From: JAJRAL01 sp050015815
GTDB lineage: Archaea; Thermoplasmatota; Thermoplasmata; Methanomassiliicoccales; UBA472
Assembly (NCBI GenBank): GCA_050015815.1
Contig: JBEKAR010000004.1
Coordinates: 1-24,521 of the forward strand
Length of the DNA stretch: 24,521 nucleotides
Direction: 5' to 3'
Shown here: positions 22,148-24,521 of the stretch, in pieces
Layout of the letters: every line of letters begins with the position of its first letter
Numbering within the stretch: position 1 is the stretch's first letter
Notes under the pieces: generated by a model
What the model was told of the DNA's origin: nothing
The model's input: the letters and a program-made list of their open reading frames with translations, nothing else
Databases searched by the model: none
Made by a program: the position numbers and the translations under genes

Positions 22148-23097
22148 TTCCTCTTGACCCTCAGCAATCCTGAGAACGGAGCGATCTTCACTCCCTCGCC
22201 CTCGATGATGTCGGCCATCAGGTTCACCCCGAGCGAGTCGGAGGCCATGTGACCGGCGACGATGACGTTGATGTGCGCCTTCTTCGCCTCTTCCAGATGT
22301 GCCTCGGGGATGTGCATGCAGACGAAGGTGCCGACGCCGGCCCTGGAGAGCGATTCGTACATCTCCTTCGGCCCCGACGTGCCTCCGGCGAACTTCACCA
22401 TGACCCTTCCGGCCTTCCTTCCCCTTTCGCCCACGTTGACCTCGGGGAGGCTGTTGAAGTGGGCTGCCGCCTCATACTCCGGCAGCTCCATCAGAGCGTC
22501 GACGACGTCCCCGACCTTCTCAGGTTTGGCCTTATCCAGCATCCTTTGCGCGAACCGCTGGCCGAGGAGGTCGCACGGCGAGTGAAGGCAAATCATCGGC
22601 ACGTCGAGCATGCGGCACGCGTCGACCGTCCGATTGAAGTTGGCCGGATGGGAGGCCCGTTGCACCTCCTTGATGCGCGGTGCGATGACATCCTCGGCGA
22701 CGTTCGCCGGCACGTTGAACTCCTCCATCAACGGCTCCATCATGTGCATCACCTCATGGAAGGCCGGCGTCGCCGCCCCCTCCGGGTGATGGGCCATGAG
22801 CGCATCGATCTTCCGCCCCTTCTCCTTCAAGCGGTCCGCGAGCAGCACCTCCGCCGGCTCGACGTCGATGCCCCAGAGCATCTCCTTCACTTCCATGTCC
22901 TCGGCGCCGAAGAGCAGCCTCGAATCGGTGTAGGGGTTCCAGAGGCGATCCTTATCGAAATGGGCCTTCGCCTTCGCGCCCAGCTTCTCGAACCTCTCCT
23001 TCTCGTCCTCGAGCAGAGCGTCGATTTGCTTGGCGGTGCGTAGGTCCGCTCCCCTCCCGGCCTCGATCGCCGTCCGGTAAACCTCGATGAGCTTCAT
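22144..23097 (-). CDS. NIF3-like dinuclear-metal protein
   Basis: The 317-aa protein resembles the NIF3/DUF34 family: metal-binding MAHHPEG near residue 105, ICLHSPCDLLGQ in the middle, and VAGHMASDSLGVNL near the C-terminus replacing the usual GH(x)xSE motif. The N-terminal 60 residues are a charged helical extension. The function of the family is debated. The ATG at 23097 (MKLIEVYR) is preferred over a start five codons upstream; a TATA-like GGTTAATAC (23128-23136, minus strand) is about 35 bases before it. Its stop overlaps the Orc1/Cdc6 start, so both are co-transcribed. Confidence 0.8.
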   Translation of the reverse strand: MKLIEVYRTAIEAGRGADLRTAKQIDALLEDEKERFEKLGAKAKAHFDKDRLWNPYTDSRLLFGAEDMEVKEMLWGIDVEPAEVLLADRLKEKGRKIDALMAHHPEGAATPAFHEVMHMMEPLMEEFNVPANVAEDVIAPRIKEVQRASHPANFNRTVDACRMLDVPMICLHSPCDLLGQRFAQRMLDKAKPEKVGDVVDALMELPEYEAAAHFNSLPEVNVGERGRKAGRVMVKFAGGTSGPKEMYESLSRAGVGTFVCMHIPEAHLEEAKKAHINVIVAGHMASDSLGVNLMADIIEGEGVKIAPFSGLLRVKRK

Positions 23098-23127
23098 TCT
23101 AACCCGTCGCACAGAGGGCGATTGACC

Positions 23128-23136
23128 GTATTAACC
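23128..23136 (-). promoter_or_regulatory. TATA-like box of the NIF3-like/Orc1-Cdc6 operon
   Basis: GGTTAATAC on the minus strand is about 35 bases before the ATG at 23097 and is the best promoter candidate for the two-gene operon. Between 23137 and 23320 I see no gene or repeat. Confidence 0.4.
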
Positions 23137-23324
23137 ATAGCGAAGGTGCGCTGGCATCGGGAAGAGAGAAGAAGTGGGGTGAATGCGAAAAGGATTTCCA
23201 CTTGGTTCAGGAGGGGTCAATTCTCTCGCGCATTTCTGCCCCGTTTCACCGACCCTGGGGGTGCTATATCAATCCATCTCCACAAACAATCGGAGGGTGT
23301 AGTCCGTTCCCTATTGTGAAAACA

Positions 23325-23333
23325 GTTATATCC
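23325..23333 (+). promoter_or_regulatory. TATA-like box of the 122-aa protein gene
   Basis: GTTATATCC lies about 45 bases before the ATG at 23374. This predicts a leader of about 20 bases that contains a G-rich tract (23361-23366) as a possible ribosome binding site. Confidence 0.45.
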
Positions 23334-23373
23334 ACGAACGCATGGTTTTCCCAGCGAGTCGGGGGGCGCAAGA

Positions 23374-23742
23374 ATGGTAATGGACACGATGCTCAAGAGC
23401 ACGATCGGCGTCTCGAACACCGAGGACCTCATCATAGAAGCGGTGCGGGACCTCGTTAAGGACGAGATCAAGAGATACATAAGGCAGAAGATCGACGAGA
23501 ACCCAGCCATCAAGAACGAAATGAGGGAGGCCGTCGCGATGTTCATCGATGCGAAGGCGAGGGAGGCCTACGCGGTGATAAAGTTGGGGAAGTGCGCCGC
23601 GGAGCTCGGGATCCAGGCCGTTCCTCCGGACATGAAGGCGAAGTTGGGCAAGGACCTCGCCTCGCTCGTCGAGAAAGAGATGACCCAGGTCTTCGACAAG
23701 ATGTTATTCGGGAACCAACCGAAGCACCAGGCTTTGCGATGA
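23374..23742 (+). CDS. 122-aa helical protein of unknown function
   Basis: No family is recognised. The protein is nearly all helical and charged: LIIEAVRDLVKDEIKRYIRQ followed by KIDENPAIKNEMREAVAMFI and AREAYAVIKLGKCAAELGIQ. It then has an amphipathic DLASLVEKEMTQVFDKMLFG near the C-terminus. There is one Cys and no membrane segment. The composition and the pattern of heptad-like hydrophobics suggest a soluble helical bundle or dimer. In-frame ATGs at 23374 and 23380 are both possible. It is a single-gene unit, convergent with the L10-L12 operon. Confidence 0.7.
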   Translation: MVMDTMLKSTIGVSNTEDLIIEAVRDLVKDEIKRYIRQKIDENPAIKNEMREAVAMFIDAKAREAYAVIKLGKCAAELGIQAVPPDMKAKLGKDLASLVEKEMTQVFDKMLFGNQPKHQALR

Positions 23743-23763
23743 TTCAGTACAGGAGATGACTCG

Positions 23764-23801
23764 CAGAAAATTCTGGTATCGGGGCCGAAGCCCCGAAGGG
23801 G
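23764..23801 (-). terminator. UUCG-capped hairpins and T-run downstream of the L10-L12 operon
   Basis: Read on the minus strand after the L12 stop, CCCC-TTCG-GGGG (23801-23790) overlaps GGGGC-TTCG-GCCCC (23794-23781). The same G-run can pair with either C-run, so the two stable UUCG hairpins exclude each other. A short TTTT inside a CAGAA/TTCTG dyad (23775-23764) follows. The layout suits a terminator or a processed 3' end. Confidence 0.5.
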
Positions 23802-23893
23802 TTTGAGGAGGTCCGCGGGTCCCGGGCACGTAGGATGCCGGCCGGGCCGTTGGACCAGGGATCGGAAAGGCGGGGCGATGTGCCTCGTCCGGC

Positions 23894-24202
23894 CTAGCCG
23901 AACAGGGCGCCGAGGCCGGCTGCAGCCTCTTCCTCGCTGACCTGTTCCTTCTTCTCCTCTTCCTTCTTCGCTTCTTTCTTCTCCGTTGGTGCAGCGGCGG
24001 GTGCGGCGGCGGCCGGCGCAGCTACCACGGCGGCGCTTGCGATGGCCTCGTCGATGTTCACTCCCTCGAGGGAAGCGGTCAGGGCCTTGATCCTCGCGGC
24101 GTCCGGTGAAACACCGGCGCTCTGCAGGACAGCGGCGACCGACTCCTCGTTTATCTGCTTTCCAGCGGCGTGGAGAACCAGGGCGCTGTATACGTATTCC
24201 AT
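23894..24202 (-). CDS. rpl12: large ribosomal subunit protein P1/L12
   Basis: The 102-aa acidic stalk protein has the N-terminal dimerisation helices MEYVYSALVLHAAGKQINEE, an Ala/Pro-rich hinge (about 59-73), a Lys/Glu-rich run, and the universal archaeal/eukaryotic ending EEEAAAGLGALFG that contacts translation GTPases. It starts at ATG 24202 with a textbook AGGAGGT ribosome binding site. The L10 gene lies 18 bases upstream on the same strand, so both stalk components are made from one transcript. The last residues match the L10 tail almost exactly. Confidence 0.96.
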   Translation of the reverse strand: MEYVYSALVLHAAGKQINEESVAAVLQSAGVSPDAARIKALTASLEGVNIDEAIASAAVVAAPAAAAPAAAPTEKKEAKKEEEKKEQVSEEEAAAGLGALFG

Positions 24203-24220
24203 TTTTCTACCTCCTTTGTC

Positions 24221-24521
24221 TCATCCGAATAGTTGACCAAGGCCAGCTGCGGCATCCTCCTCGCTGACCTTTTCCTCTTTCTTCTCTTCCTTCTTGGCCT
24301 CCGCCGGCTTGTTCGGCGCGGCGGCAGCCTGGGGAGAGGGCTTTGCTGACAGCCTCTGTTTCACACGCTCGTCCGCGAGCTCCGGGGCCCGGGACGCGAG
24401 GGCGAGCATGTTCGCCTCCGCCTTTGCCAAGAGGATCTTGATGTTGTCCTTCATCGGCAGCGCGGCCTTGACGCTGAGCGCCACCGCCTGCCGGTAGGCC
24501 TTCGCCATGATCGGGCCGACC
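24221..24521 (-). CDS. rpl10: large ribosomal subunit protein L10 (P0), N-terminus beyond window edge
   Basis: The frame is open to the last base, so only the C-terminal 99 residues are seen. The part reads IMAKAYRQAVALSVKAALPM, a helical LAKAEANMLALASRAPELAD region that carries the L12 dimers, an Ala/Pro-rich hinge, a KKEEKKEEK run and the shared EEDAAAGLGQLFG tail. An internal ATG at 24508 is not the start, since upstream codons stay open and residues VGPI precede it in frame. L10 anchors L12 to the ribosome. It leads the minus-strand operon with rpl12. Confidence 0.93.
   Translation of the reverse strand, partial: VGPIMAKAYRQAVALSVKAALPMKDNIKILLAKAEANMLALASRAPELADERVKQRLSAKPSPQAAAAPNKPAEAKKEEKKEEKVSEEDAAAGLGQLFG

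Noticed and set aside
22249..23043. 264-codon plus-strand frame opposite the NIF3-like gene
   Set aside because: An antisense shadow rich in His, Arg and Leu. The minus-strand gene is supported by motifs and a promoter.
1..24521. CRISPR array or insertion sequence
   Set aside because: No regularly spaced direct repeats longer than the 15-base palindromes are seen, and no transposase or terminal inverted repeats.

Overview
The window is archaeal chromosomal DNA, GC-rich overall, with a complete integrated genetic element of about 10.2 kb in its middle. Archaeal markers are an Orc1/Cdc6 initiator, the stalk proteins L10 (P0) and L12 (P1), a UPF0147 protein, a PbaB-like PAC2 protein, a stand-alone RAM domain protein, a DUF1638 protein, and TATA-like boxes placed about 25-35 bases before many start codons. 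The gene mix fits a euryarchaeal or Thermoplasmata-like lineage; this lineage call is an inference, and no marker here fixes the genus.

Left flank (1-5394). A riboflavin-pathway reductase, cut by the window edge, is divergent from a PAC2-family protein. RtcA (RNA 3'-phosphate cyclase) converges on the PAC2 gene with a short overlap. A CPA2/Kef-type cation:proton antiporter and a DUF1638 gene follow on the plus strand.

Element (5395-15619). A 14-base direct repeat, GTGCGGCTGCCGGG, lies just beyond the DUF1638 stop codon and again across the 3' end of an intact tRNA-Gly(CCC) on the minus strand. This is the pattern left by tRNA-targeted integration. A tyrosine recombinase sits beside the distal att copy. 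The cargo runs as follows: two HTH proteins; a possible small ORF; two small zinc-ribbon proteins around an AT-rich segment with three 15-base palindrome-like repeats; a BglII/BstYI-like restriction-modification pair; and a tightly coupled three-gene operon. That operon encodes an unrecognised 370-aa protein, a 219-aa protein with a probable winged helix, and a MORC/MutL/Hsp90-like GHKL ATPase carrying two Ig-like repeats. It is the best candidate here for an undescribed system, most likely anti-virus or anti-plasmid defence; that role is inferred from architecture and neighbours only.

Right flank (15607-24521). After the tRNA comes a minus-strand cluster of a 55-aa small gene, a RAM-domain protein and UPF0147. 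A GNAT acetyltransferase is divergent from asparaginyl-tRNA synthetase. An M20 peptidase is coupled to a GcvT-like protein. Orc1/Cdc6 overlaps a NIF3-like protein. A 122-aa unknown protein and the L12-L10 pair, with L10 cut by the right edge, finish the window. Between the unknown gene and L12 lies a striking pair of mutually exclusive UUCG-capped hairpins.
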